From CAYHZL01 sp964361075 (GTDB lineage: Bacteria; Bacteroidota; Ignavibacteria; UBA10030; UBA8401): a DNA stretch of 12,521 nucleotides. The notes under the pieces are model-generated. The model saw nothing but the letters and a program-made list of their open reading frames with translations, had not been told where the DNA came from and made no database searches. Below are positions 1-7,440 of the stretch, piece by piece. Each line of letters begins with the position of its first letter. Position 1 is the first letter of the stretch. The stretch lies in assembly GCA_964361075.1 (NCBI GenBank), contig CAYHZL010000102.1, positions 1 through 12,521 of the forward strand. Direction: 5' to 3'. The position numbers were made by a program, and so were the translations under genes.

Positions 1-89
1 AATTTGAGCTTGCAAAGAAATTGAGATACCAGCAGCCGCCGAACAATGACAATGGAACTCCGCCGCCAACGCCACCACCGGTAAAGTAG
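1..89 (+). CDS. 3' end of an unidentified gene with a proline-rich tail (partial)
   Basis: The frame beginning at base 3 is open from the window edge to the TAG at 87-89 and gives 28 residues. They begin FELAKKLRYQQPPNNDNG and end in a PPPTPPP-type tail and VK. The basic, helical-looking start followed by an Asn/Pro-rich tail suits the disordered C-terminus of a larger protein. Nothing in these residues identifies a family. The other two forward frames close within the first 25 bases, which supports this frame. An inverted repeat begins 22 bases after the stop and could end its transcript, although it lacks a clear T-tract. Confidence 0.5.
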   Translation, partial: FELAKKLRYQQPPNNDNGTPPPTPPPVK

Positions 90-110
90 GCGAGCCACAA
101 AAAGTAGAAA

Positions 111-190
111 AACCCTTCGAGGGTTATTAGGTAAAAATAGCTGATACCGAAAAAATTTAACAAAATTATTTAGCAAACCCTCGAAGGGTT
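111..190. repeat. Pair of mutually inverted 15-bp hairpin sequences
   Basis: AACCCTTCGAGGGTT at 111-125 reappears as its exact reverse complement, AACCCTCGAAGGGTT, at 176-190, separated by 50 AT-rich bases. Each copy can also fold alone (AACCC/GGGTT stem, 5-nt loop). The two copies could therefore form either two small hairpins or one long 15-bp stem. The first could end the transcript of the gene finishing at 89, but no T-run follows it. The second copy ends 24 bp before the first degenerate unit of the 21-bp array, so the pair may mark that array's left border. Confidence 0.6.
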
Positions 191-213
191 GAACGACAAA
201 ACCATTTTTACTA

Positions 214-515
214 TTGCTGAATCTATGCTAATAATTTCTGCATCATGCAATCTGACGACTGAATGCTTCCGGCTTGTTACTGAATTAAGCGGCATACGTA
301 CTGAATGCTGCCAAGTAGGTACTGAAGCTGTAAATGCGAGTACTGAACCATGCTTGGTAAGTACTGAAGGCAGAAATATTGGTACTGAAACAGGTTTAGA
401 CTGTACTGAATGTAGCTTAGCCAGTACTGAACCAGACTGAGCAAGTACTGAACGCAGAAAATTTAGTACTGAAGCGAGAAAAATGAGTACTGAATGATGT
501 TGCGCTACCTGTGAA
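214..515. repeat. 21-bp periodic array: GTACTGAA octamer plus 13-nt variable spacers
   Basis: Twelve consecutive octamers start at 256, 277, 298, 319, 340, 361, 382, 403, 424, 445, 466 and 487, each exactly 21 bp from the last. The ten from 298 to 487 are perfect GTACTGAA. The copy at 277 is TTACTGAA and that at 256 is CGACTGAA. Decayed units remain in phase at both edges: TTGCTGAA at 214, TTTCTGCA at 235 and CCTGTGAA at 508. The eleven complete 13-nt spacers all differ; spacer position 5 is mostly G. One reading frame is open from a TTG at 189 to TGA at 438-440 and gives a TE-containing heptad repeat. However, the ACT GAA codons never vary synonymously, the array runs on past the stop, and there is no good ribosome site. 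I therefore treat it as a DNA (or RNA) element and not a gene. A 21-bp spacing puts every octamer on the same face of B-DNA. Confidence 0.9.
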
Positions 516-606
516 TGGCAAAAATGCTTATTTTGTGTTGATTTTGGAAGGTGAGAAAAAAGATCATCTTGTTCACACCATCCTCATTCCGAAGGTATTC
601 TGTTAA
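511..606 (+). pseudogene. Possible gene remnant after the array
   Basis: From GTG at 511 to TAA at 604-606 the frame gives 31 residues starting VNGKNAYFVLILEGEKK and ending IPKVFC. Alternating hydrophobic stretches make it look like the last strands of a real protein. It is open upstream only to a TGA at 484-486, inside the repeat array, so any larger gene would have been cut by the array. There is no clear ribosome site, and the family is not recognised. It could equally be a short open stretch by chance. Confidence 0.2.
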
Positions 607-648
607 AATTGTGAAAGTTTTAGATTTACAAATGAAAAGGAAGTTGCA

Positions 649-1728
649 ATGACAAAAATATTTTTATTCGCCCTATTAATGATTTTTCTTTTTACAAACT
701 CTGATTGCAAAAAAGGTATTGTTGACCCGCCGCCACCACCACCTGTAATTGATACCACCAGCCACGAATTTGTTTGGACAATTAACACGCTCGGTGATGC
801 TGCCTCGCAATTGAATGATGTAACTATAATTAATGATACATGTGCATGGGCAGTAGGTTCAATATATTTATTAGATTCAAATAAAAAATTTATTTACCCG
901 ATTTATAATGCTGCCTATTGGAACGGCAAACAATGGAGTTTGAAACGAATTTCCATGAATTTTAGAAGTAACTTAATTACCCCACCGCTTGAAGGAACTC
1001 TATCATTCTCGACAACAGATGTTTGGTTAGTTGGAAGTTTACCAATACATGGTGATGGACAGAATTGGAATATATTTGACTTGCGATCAATGGCTGGTCT
1101 TGAGAATATTTCCGTTTCAAAAGCATGGGGGAGTAAATCTTCTGATATGTATTTTGTTGGACTCGGGGGGAGCATTGTTCACTACAATGGTATCAGTTGG
1201 AAAAAAATTGAAAGCGGGACAACACTTGACATACAAGACATTTGGGGATCAAGAGATTCCAAAACCGGCGAACAGCAAATTCTTGCCGTGGCTTCAAACA
1301 AATTTTTAGATGTAGGGAAAAAACTGTTGCAAATAAACAATACAATAACCACAGCAATTGCAGACAGTGGTCTTCCATGGAGTTTAAGTGGAGTATGGTT
1401 TGAAACAAACGAAAAATACTACATTGTTGGAGACGGAATGTTTATGAAATCCTCTCTTGATTCCGATAGAGCGTGGAAAGGTTTTCACATGGGGTTGACA
1501 ACTTATTACACAAATATAATTCGGGCTAATAATAAAAATGATATTGTTGTTGTGGGTGCGTTTGGAGCGTTCTTACACTACAATGGTTCAACATGGAAAA
1601 ACTATATGGGAAATGAACTACCAGCCGTTAATGGTTCATTTTACTCGGTCACAATTAAAAACAACTTGGTTATAGCGGTCGGACATGTTGGAGAAAAGGC
1701 AATTGTGGTGATGGGAAAACGAAAATAA
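649..1728 (+). CDS. Putative surface lipoprotein with propeller-like repeats
   Basis: The 359-residue product has a hydrophobic leader (residues 3-16) followed by Cys20, then KK and a run of six prolines. This is the usual layout of a lipoprotein: signal, lipidated Cys, flexible tether. The residues before the Cys (NSD) are an atypical lipobox, so lipidation is likely but not certain. The rest shows a recurring pattern of a hydrophobic xVG strand followed by an aromatic-NG-W turn. Examples are WNGKQW (91-96), HYNGISW (178-184) and HYNGSTW (310-316), with AWAVG, VWLVG, YYIVG and IVVVG between them. Such repeats suggest a beta-propeller exposed at the cell surface. No catalytic motif is visible. 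AGGAAG at 638-643, five bases before the ATG, supports the start. The binding partner or substrate cannot be told from sequence. Confidence 0.8.
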   Translation: MTKIFLFALLMIFLFTNSDCKKGIVDPPPPPPVIDTTSHEFVWTINTLGDAASQLNDVTIINDTCAWAVGSIYLLDSNKKFIYPIYNAAYWNGKQWSLKRISMNFRSNLITPPLEGTLSFSTTDVWLVGSLPIHGDGQNWNIFDLRSMAGLENISVSKAWGSKSSDMYFVGLGGSIVHYNGISWKKIESGTTLDIQDIWGSRDSKTGEQQILAVASNKFLDVGKKLLQINNTITTAIADSGLPWSLSGVWFETNEKYYIVGDGMFMKSSLDSDRAWKGFHMGLTTYYTNIIRANNKNDIVVVGAFGAFLHYNGSTWKNYMGNELPAVNGSFYSVTIKNNLVIAVGHVGEKAIVVMGKRK

Positions 1729-1737
1729 AGGAGAAAA

Positions 1738-1752
1738 ATTTTACTGTAAAAT
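1738..1752. promoter_or_regulatory. 15-bp odd palindrome ATTTTAC-T-GTAAAAT
   Basis: A perfect 7-bp inverted repeat around a single central T begins ten bases after the lipoprotein stop codon. It is compact and symmetric like an operator, but its position after a gene, next to a larger hairpin, also allows it to be part of the 3' end structure. No regulator is identifiable. Confidence 0.3.
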
Positions 1753-1754
1753 AA

Positions 1755-1783
1755 GCGACGGGATGCCATTAACATCCCGCCGC
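1755..1783 (+). terminator. Strong hairpin after the lipoprotein gene
   Basis: GCG-A-CGGGATG at 1755-1765 pairs with CATCCCG-C-CGC at 1773-1783, giving ten base pairs with one A/C mismatch and a 7-nt loop. It lies 26 bases after the stop codon. No T-tract follows, so it is not a canonical intrinsic terminator. It may act as an mRNA 3'-end barrier. Confidence 0.45.
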
Positions 1784-1823
1784 GGTAAACGCAAATAGTC
1801 AGGTAGAGGTTGGTACCCTTTGT

Positions 1824-1851
1824 GTACGTCTGTACATTCGTACAGTCGTAC
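1824..1851. repeat. 28-bp inverted repeat built from four GTAC motifs at 8-bp spacing
   Basis: GTACG-T-CTGTAC at 1824-1835 pairs with GTACAG-T-CGTAC at 1840-1851 around the loop ATTC: 11 pairs and one T/T mismatch. GTAC occurs at 1824, 1832, 1840 and 1848, so the same DNA is also a tandem 8-bp repeat. A further GTAC lies at 1813. The structure ends 68 bases before the start codon of the large protease gene, in the region expected to hold its promoter or 5' leader. It could be an operator or a leader hairpin. Confidence 0.55.
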
Positions 1852-1919
1852 GCCTTTCTATTTGCACACACGTAATATAATCAACCAAACAATAAAAACA
1901 CAAATTAGGAGATTTTAAT

Positions 1920-4900
1920 ATGCGTACGCATTATAGAAATAGTCTATGGCTCCTGTTACCTGTTCTTTGCATCGCGTGGATGCAATTCAGTTTTGCTCAG
2001 ACAAATCAGGAACAAGAACGGAAAATAAAAGAACATATTGCAAAAATAGAACAAGAAAAAAACATGTTGACGGACGAAGAACGAAAAATCAGTTCCGAAG
2101 TTTTTTCCGGCATTAAAAAAATAAAAGATTATACTAATAAAGGAAAACAAAAAACCGAAATAATTCAAGCGACGGATTTCGAATCCGGATTGCAGATAAA
2201 TCCTTCTGGACAAGTGAATATTTCGGTGAAGTTAATGTTTGGGAAGAATTCTGACTTACCTATGGTGAAATCTAAGATTGAAGAATTAGGAGGAAGGATA
2301 TACAATGTTACCGAACAAGGACCGACATTTCCGGCAGAGATTTATTGTTGGATAAAGCCTGAGAATATTATTACTCTTTCCGAGGTTCATTCTATTGTAT
2401 ATATAGGTTCGTTGAGCAAAGGATTGTATTGGAAGGCTCCTACTACAGAAATTATTACTCCAGGATATGGACAATTGGAAGCAGATATAACCTACACAAG
2501 ATTTGGACTTACTGGCAATGGTGTGAAAGTGGGCACAATCAGTGATGGTGCTTCTTCTAGAACGGCAGTAAAAAATGCAGGAGAATTGCCATTTGTATCA
2601 GTGCGTACAGGGAATGAAGGGACTGCAAACGCTAATGAAGGAACTGGAATGATGGAAATAATTCATGATTTAGCTCCGAATGCGTCCTTATATTTCGCCG
2701 GCTTGGTTTTAGACGAGACAGCTCCCAATGTTATGGCAAATAAAATTAATGAACTTGCAACTGATGGTTGCCGTGTTATTGTTGATGACATCCCTAATTA
2801 CGATGGTTCGTTTTTTTCAAATCAAACCCCGCTGGGTTTGGCTATTTATGACTTCATCACAGCCGGTAATACATACGTTGCTGCCACCGGAAACGATCAA
2901 AAGGATCTTTATAATGGAGTTGCAACATTTGATGCAAATTATTACTTAAAATTTAACGATAATTCAACCAGTATTTTGGTCAATGTACCGGCAAAAAATG
3001 AAATAAATATTTATCTTCAGTGGTCAACAAAATGGGAATTGCCCTCTACAGATTTGGATATATACGCGTTTGATGGAGTGACTCCCGTTGGGGTGGGTGG
3101 AACAACGAGACAGGCTGATCATGTTAATCCAAAAGAGAAATTAACTATTTCAAACACTTCCAATCTTCCAATAACTTACACAATTAAAATAAAAAGTTAC
3201 ACCGTAACACCGCAAACAGATCTTGAATATACATTCATCATCCCAGGGTATTCGTTTCCTGATAATAATATTTCAAATACCGGACCTCATCATGTTTTTG
3301 GTCATCGTGCTTTTCCCGGTGTTATTAGTGTGGCTGCATATCATGCCGATCAACCCTTGGTGCTTGCGGATTATAGTTCGCAAGGAAAAGCATTGATGGA
3401 TGGTGTGTGGCAAAATACACCAACGATTACAGCAACTTCAAATGTGGATACGTATGTTGGACTTAATGGTTTATGGAAAGGACCCAATGGAGAATCAAGG
3501 AATCCGTTTGGCGGTACATCTGCAGCAGCACCACATGTTGCAGGTTTGGCTGCTTTGTATTATCAAAAATTTTCAACTAATACAGGAACAAATTTCTATA
3601 CTCATCTTACCACAAGCGCAAAAACTTTAAATAGTACGTACGGACCCGGTGGAACATATAATGAAAAATGCGGTTTCGGCAAAGCAAGTATTTATGAAAC
3701 AATCATTAAAGCATTACCAGTTCAAAATTATAATAACCAAACTCTGACGACAAACACATATCTCAATGGAGTTCGTTTAACTGGATCTGTTACTGTCAGC
3801 AACAACGCTGTCTTGGATATCACAAGCTGTGTGGTTGATGGCAATGTGTACCTAACACAAGGCACATTAAGTTCAGGATATAATACTGTTGTGCGAAGTG
3901 GTAGAGTTTTTGATACAGATTATCTGACATCTTCAAGTGCGCCGTATCTATTTTTTGAAGACCCGTACAAAACTGTTCACGTTAAGCAGATTGATGCGAG
4001 CAATGTGTCATTCGGGCAATTCGGCAAACTTCGCAACGGAAGTTTTGCCTTGTTTAGCGAAAAAGATTTTCTCTGGCCCATCGGTTCAAATCAAACGATT
4101 CAATCAGACCAAAACTTTAAATCCGGAACAACACAAAAATATCACGATTGGAATTCCCTTTCCGATGTTGTTAATCATCATCCTTTTGGTATTACATCGC
4201 AAACAGTTGATCTTACTTCAAAATTTATACAAACCGAGAACACAATTACTATAAAGAATGTTTTGATTGATAATTTAGAAGGTGGAGATGTATATTTTAA
4301 AGACCCATGGCTTATTGATGAACAAGTAAATGTGGGGAGCCAACTAGTGTATCGCAACCGTGGAATGAATGCGGATCATTTAGCAAAACCATATCCGTTT
4401 ATACTTTCAAGTGGAACATATTCAAATCATAAAGGAGTGTTTTTGGGTGAGAATCCAACCTTTGATCCAGCAAAACCAATCTACTCCGTTCGTGCACCAT
4501 TGATACATTCGAATATTAATGGTGTGTCTGGTTCATTCCTTAATTGGTCTGCGACTAATGCCCAATTATCCCAAGTCGGCAGCAATCCAAGCGGGTACGA
4601 CCAAAAAGCAGTAGTGTTTACAAACTCCAATGCAACAGTAACCGCAACATACAAAGCACATTTAGCCTCCAACTCCACCGCTGCGCTTTCTTCCAACAGC
4701 CAGCGAAAGATAGTGAAATGGGGAACAACCCATCTTGTGTATTGCAGTGCTGGTGATATCTGGTATACACGCTCAACAGATAACGGAACAACCTGGGGTG
4801 CAGAGGAAAAAGTCTCTACCACATATCCACAAAACTACCAGTGGTTAAATCCTGCTATAGATGTTGATGGAAGTGGAACTGTTTTTATCGCGTACGAATG

Positions 4901-6734
4901 TGTTCTAGATGCTACTCACCGAGCAATGATAATTAAGAAAAAGATTACAAATGGTTGGGAGTTTCTTAATCAAGCGACAGGCAATACATTTCTTGCTAGT
5001 AGCGATCTAAAACCTACAATTCAAGTATCAAAACAGAATAGTTCTGTTTACGGACTTCAATTAACTGTAGTAGTTCAGGCAGGAGGTTATACAACAAGCG
5101 ATCCGGGGCTTTATTTCTTTTATGTTAGTCCTAGTGGTGGTGGTTATCAAGTCGGTAAAGTAAGCGAAACTTCTTCATCCTCCCTTAATCCAACGATATG
5201 TTACCAGAACATAGCCTATCAGGAGGGCAATGCAATCTATCATAAACGCATAGAATATGGAACGACTCCAATAAGTTTTTCAACAAGACAAATGGTTTCA
5301 ACAACTGGAGCCAATGGTCGTCCTTTAAGCAATATATCCAATCCGAGCATAGCAATACGTGAGGGAGTTGATCATGATTATAGTTATCGTCCTATTATAG
5401 CTTGGCAGGCACAAGATGTGGTATTTGGAAGCTACCGCCCTATTTTTGTGCGTCATCCGGTAAGTAGTATTAATTCTGAAAATCCTAATTTTGTTACAAC
5501 AATTTTTAACTGGGGAACTTACGGTCAAGCAGGAAGAACCCCAACGGTTAATTGTTACCAAACTCCTGGTGGCGCGGGATTTAATAATCCGGATGTCTCG
5601 GTTGTTTGGCAAGAGGAAGCAAGCGATTCTTGGGGTGGAAGTTATCCAAAAGTTGTTGTTGCAAATAAGATCAATGGAACATGGAATGCGCAAACAACAC
5701 TTGCTACTTCTGCACAAAATTCTTCTTTAGCGCAAGGAGATGTATATCAATCTTCTACATCAGGTAGTGATGCAGTTGTAGGATGGAGTGGAACATCGTC
5801 ACCAATATTTTCATTAAGTGCGTCACAAAAAACAAACGGTGGAGTACCACCGCCACTACCGCCGCCATCCGGTAAATTTGCTAAGGGCAATAGTGCAACA
5901 AATAATACCGCTGAATATGCTCGGGAAATTAATATCAACTTAGGAACTTTAGGAATTGAAGGATTGAAGGGCACGGTTTGTTTTCACATCGAGGAAACTA
6001 CGGATGCTAAGTTTGCACCGCTGGGTGAGTTAGGTCCGTTGGAAAAGGATTTCCTGAAGTTACAGGCTCAAACGCAATCTGCAACCACAAAATACAAGGT
6101 ATGGGTGTTTGACTTACAACTATCTCAAGCGTTATTGATTCCACAGCGCGGTTTGGAGATATTTTCATTACTTGTAGGTAAAGATTCTGTTACTACACGA
6201 AAAAAGAACTTCACGCTTGAAAACCTCTTAGGTCTATGGAAAGCCAATCATTCAAAATTAGGTTCTGCCGAAGTTGTCCAAGATAGTGGAGAGGTTGTTG
6301 TGCCTACAGGCACCTTCGTTCAGGTTCAAACCCGTCAGGATACTGCATCTCAGACCAGTGGGGTCACGTATCTTCAGATCATAGCGCCTGACGATGGAGA
6401 ACAATTGAGGAAACAAGCTAAACAGGAAATCATCGCAAACCAACTTCCAACAGAATTTGCCTTAGCATCGAACTATCCCAATCCGTTCAACCCAACGACA
6501 ACAATCAATTATGCATTGCCGCAAGCTGGTAATGTTATATTGAAAGTGTACGATGCACTTGGCAGAGAAGTTACAACGCTCGTAAACGAATACAAAAATG
6601 CCGGACGGTATGAAGTACAGTTCGATGCTTCAACACTTGCGAGCGGCATTTATTTCTATCGCATCGTAGCAGTAAAAGATAATGATCGCCAGCATCCGTT
6701 TACTGAAGCGAAGAAGTTAGTGCTGGTGAGATAA
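1920..6734 (+). CDS. Large secreted S8/S53-like serine protease with T9SS sorting domain
   Basis: The 1604-residue product has an N-terminal signal peptide (about 1-26, ending SFAQ), a charged helical stretch (27-75) and a propeptide-like domain (about 90-165). The subtilase-like domain follows (about 195-600): Asp209 in GTISDG, Asn325 in AATGND as the oxyanion residue and Ser534 in GGTSAAAPHVAG. The usual HGT histidine is replaced by Glu240 in NEGTGMMEIIHD, as in sedolisin-like (S53) enzymes. A beta-sandwich-like insert (about 340-445) sits between Asn325 and Ser534. The middle contains an Asp-box-like turn (STDNGTTW, about 952-960) within probable beta-propeller repeats. A PPPLPPP linker lies near 1310, and the last ~95 residues (NYPNPFNP, DALGREV, GIYFYR, KKLVLVR) form a type A T9SS sorting domain. 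It is therefore probably exported by T9SS, released or anchored, and degrades extracellular protein. AGGAG at 1907-1911 supports the start. Confidence 0.93.
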   Translation: MRTHYRNSLWLLLPVLCIAWMQFSFAQTNQEQERKIKEHIAKIEQEKNMLTDEERKISSEVFSGIKKIKDYTNKGKQKTEIIQATDFESGLQINPSGQVNISVKLMFGKNSDLPMVKSKIEELGGRIYNVTEQGPTFPAEIYCWIKPENIITLSEVHSIVYIGSLSKGLYWKAPTTEIITPGYGQLEADITYTRFGLTGNGVKVGTISDGASSRTAVKNAGELPFVSVRTGNEGTANANEGTGMMEIIHDLAPNASLYFAGLVLDETAPNVMANKINELATDGCRVIVDDIPNYDGSFFSNQTPLGLAIYDFITAGNTYVAATGNDQKDLYNGVATFDANYYLKFNDNSTSILVNVPAKNEINIYLQWSTKWELPSTDLDIYAFDGVTPVGVGGTTRQADHVNPKEKLTISNTSNLPITYTIKIKSYTVTPQTDLEYTFIIPGYSFPDNNISNTGPHHVFGHRAFPGVISVAAYHADQPLVLADYSSQGKALMDGVWQNTPTITATSNVDTYVGLNGLWKGPNGESRNPFGGTSAAAPHVAGLAALYYQKFSTNTGTNFYTHLTTSAKTLNSTYGPGGTYNEKCGFGKASIYETIIKALPVQNYNNQTLTTNTYLNGVRLTGSVTVSNNAVLDITSCVVDGNVYLTQGTLSSGYNTVVRSGRVFDTDYLTSSSAPYLFFEDPYKTVHVKQIDASNVSFGQFGKLRNGSFALFSEKDFLWPIGSNQTIQSDQNFKSGTTQKYHDWNSLSDVVNHHPFGITSQTVDLTSKFIQTENTITIKNVLIDNLEGGDVYFKDPWLIDEQVNVGSQLVYRNRGMNADHLAKPYPFILSSGTYSNHKGVFLGENPTFDPAKPIYSVRAPLIHSNINGVSGSFLNWSATNAQLSQVGSNPSGYDQKAVVFTNSNATVTATYKAHLASNSTAALSSNSQRKIVKWGTTHLVYCSAGDIWYTRSTDNGTTWGAEEKVSTTYPQNYQWLNPAIDVDGSGTVFIAYECVLDATHRAMIIKKKITNGWEFLNQATGNTFLASSDLKPTIQVSKQNSSVYGLQLTVVVQAGGYTTSDPGLYFFYVSPSGGGYQVGKVSETSSSSLNPTICYQNIAYQEGNAIYHKRIEYGTTPISFSTRQMVSTTGANGRPLSNISNPSIAIREGVDHDYSYRPIIAWQAQDVVFGSYRPIFVRHPVSSINSENPNFVTTIFNWGTYGQAGRTPTVNCYQTPGGAGFNNPDVSVVWQEEASDSWGGSYPKVVVANKINGTWNAQTTLATSAQNSSLAQGDVYQSSTSGSDAVVGWSGTSSPIFSLSASQKTNGGVPPPLPPPSGKFAKGNSATNNTAEYAREININLGTLGIEGLKGTVCFHIEETTDAKFAPLGELGPLEKDFLKLQAQTQSATTKYKVWVFDLQLSQALLIPQRGLEIFSLLVGKDSVTTRKKNFTLENLLGLWKANHSKLGSAEVVQDSGEVVVPTGTFVQVQTRQDTASQTSGVTYLQIIAPDDGEQLRKQAKQEIIANQLPTEFALASNYPNPFNPTTTINYALPQAGNVILKVYDALGREVTTLVNEYKNAGRYEVQFDASTLASGIYFYRIVAVKDNDRQHPFTEAKKLVLVR

Positions 6735-6737
6735 AAA

Positions 6738-6772
6738 CAGTAATCAGTAAGCAGTGAACAGTAAACAGTAAA
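6738..6772. repeat. Five tandem CAGTRAN heptamers
   Basis: CAG recurs at 6738, 6745, 6752, 6759 and 6766, exactly 7 bp apart, within CAGTAAT, CAGTAAG, CAGTGAA, CAGTAAA, CAGTAAA. It begins four bases after the protease stop codon. Short heptamer arrays of this style are familiar from other bacterial genomes and probably arise by slippage. No function can be assigned. Confidence 0.8.
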
Positions 6773-6775
6773 TAC

Positions 6776-6818
6776 CACAATGCCCGAGTTCAGAAATGAG
6801 ATCGGGCGTTTGTGTTTT
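6776..6818 (+). terminator. Intrinsic terminator of the large protease gene
   Basis: CACAA-T-GCCCGA at 6776-6787 pairs with TCGGGC-GT-TTGTG at 6802-6814, giving 11 base pairs with a small internal bulge and a 14-nt loop. TTTT at 6815-6818 follows. Stem, position 42 bases after the stop codon and T-run all fit a Rho-independent terminator. The GCCCGA/TCGGGC core also occurs in the dispersed two-hairpin repeat near 8460 and 11919, so this may be a recruited fragment of it. Confidence 0.65.
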
Positions 6819-6932
6819 AAGCAAATTCCTTTTGTATAGATTGCCAGATAATTCATCATTGAATACAACACTCAATCTGTTTATATTGAAACCGCAGAAA
6901 TAAGATTGCGATTTGAAAAATTTATTAAATGA

Positions 6933-7409
6933 ATGTCACAAATAGTGTGCGACATAGTTGAAGTCTGTGTTTTTGCCCGCACCGAAACAAACGATACGCA
7001 CTATTTGTTGCTTCGCCGTTCGCTGTCGGAAAAAATTTATCCTGATATTTGGCAAATTGTGAGCGGCGGAATTGAACGTGAACAGAATGAAACAGCGCTT
7101 GCGGCAGCGCTTCGTGAATTAAAAGAAGAAACTGGATTGAAGCCGTTGAGATTTTGGAATCTTCCATATCTCAATACATTTTTGGATGCACGAAAAGATA
7201 TAGTGCATCACGCACCGGTCTTTGTTGCCGAAGTGTTGTTTGATGCCACACCGGCACTTTCGGAAGAACATTACCGGTTTGAATGGTGCACATTGGAACG
7301 TGCGAAGGAATTACTTGTGTGGCCCGGACAAATTCGCGCATTGAATATTGTTCACGAATACATTGTTGGCAATAAAAAAGCCGCAGAGTTTTCTGAAATT
7401 ATTATTTGA
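6933..7409 (+). CDS. Nudix hydrolase
   Basis: The 158-residue protein is the normal length for a single Nudix domain. These enzymes cleave nucleoside diphosphates linked to another group, using Mg2+. The Nudix box lies at about residues 45-69: GGIEREQNE then RELKEETGL, with the metal-binding Glu pair at 65-66. The stretch between the glycines and the first conserved Glu is about two residues longer than in the classical GX5E pattern. DIWQIVSGG just before the box is typical of family members that hydrolyse free (d)NTP-like substrates such as NudB. The substrate cannot be assigned from sequence. No good Shine-Dalgarno site precedes the ATG, which is common in Bacteroidota. The kinase gene starts 31 bp downstream, so the two probably share a transcript. 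Confidence 0.88.
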   Translation: MSQIVCDIVEVCVFARTETNDTHYLLLRRSLSEKIYPDIWQIVSGGIEREQNETALAAALRELKEETGLKPLRFWNLPYLNTFLDARKDIVHHAPVFVAEVLFDATPALSEEHYRFEWCTLERAKELLVWPGQIRALNIVHEYIVGNKKAAEFSEIII

Positions 7410-7427
7410 TTATTTATTTTATCTCAA

Positions 7428-7433
7428 AAGGAG
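7428..7433 (+). promoter_or_regulatory. Ribosome binding site that sets the kinase start
   Basis: AAGGAG lies seven bases before GTG at 7441-7443. The frame is open further upstream to an ATG at 7348, inside the Nudix gene, but that extension gives no family-like sequence. SLLVVGSIALD, the usual PfkB N-terminus, begins directly after the GTG. Confidence 0.75.
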
Positions 7434-7440
7434 TACATCA

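Noticed and set aside
189..440. 83-residue open frame over the 21-bp array giving a TE heptad repeat
   Set aside because: It starts with TTG without a ribosome site, ends at a TGA while the repeats continue in phase, and its repeated ACT GAA codons show no synonymous variation. The open frame follows from a 21-bp period being divisible by three.
214..515. CRISPR array or TIGR-type guide array
   Set aside because: The repeats (8 nt) and spacers (13 nt) are far too short for CRISPR, and there is no cas gene. The unit does not match the longer two-spacer unit of TIGR arrays. Only a loose analogy remains.
4481..4822. 113-residue minus-strand open frame inside the large protease gene
   Set aside because: It is a shadow of a strongly supported coding frame and has no recognisable protein features.
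7348..7440. N-terminal extension of the kinase frame overlapping the Nudix gene
   Set aside because: The extension is not family-like, and a clear AAGGAG with a GTG seven bases on marks the start at 7441.
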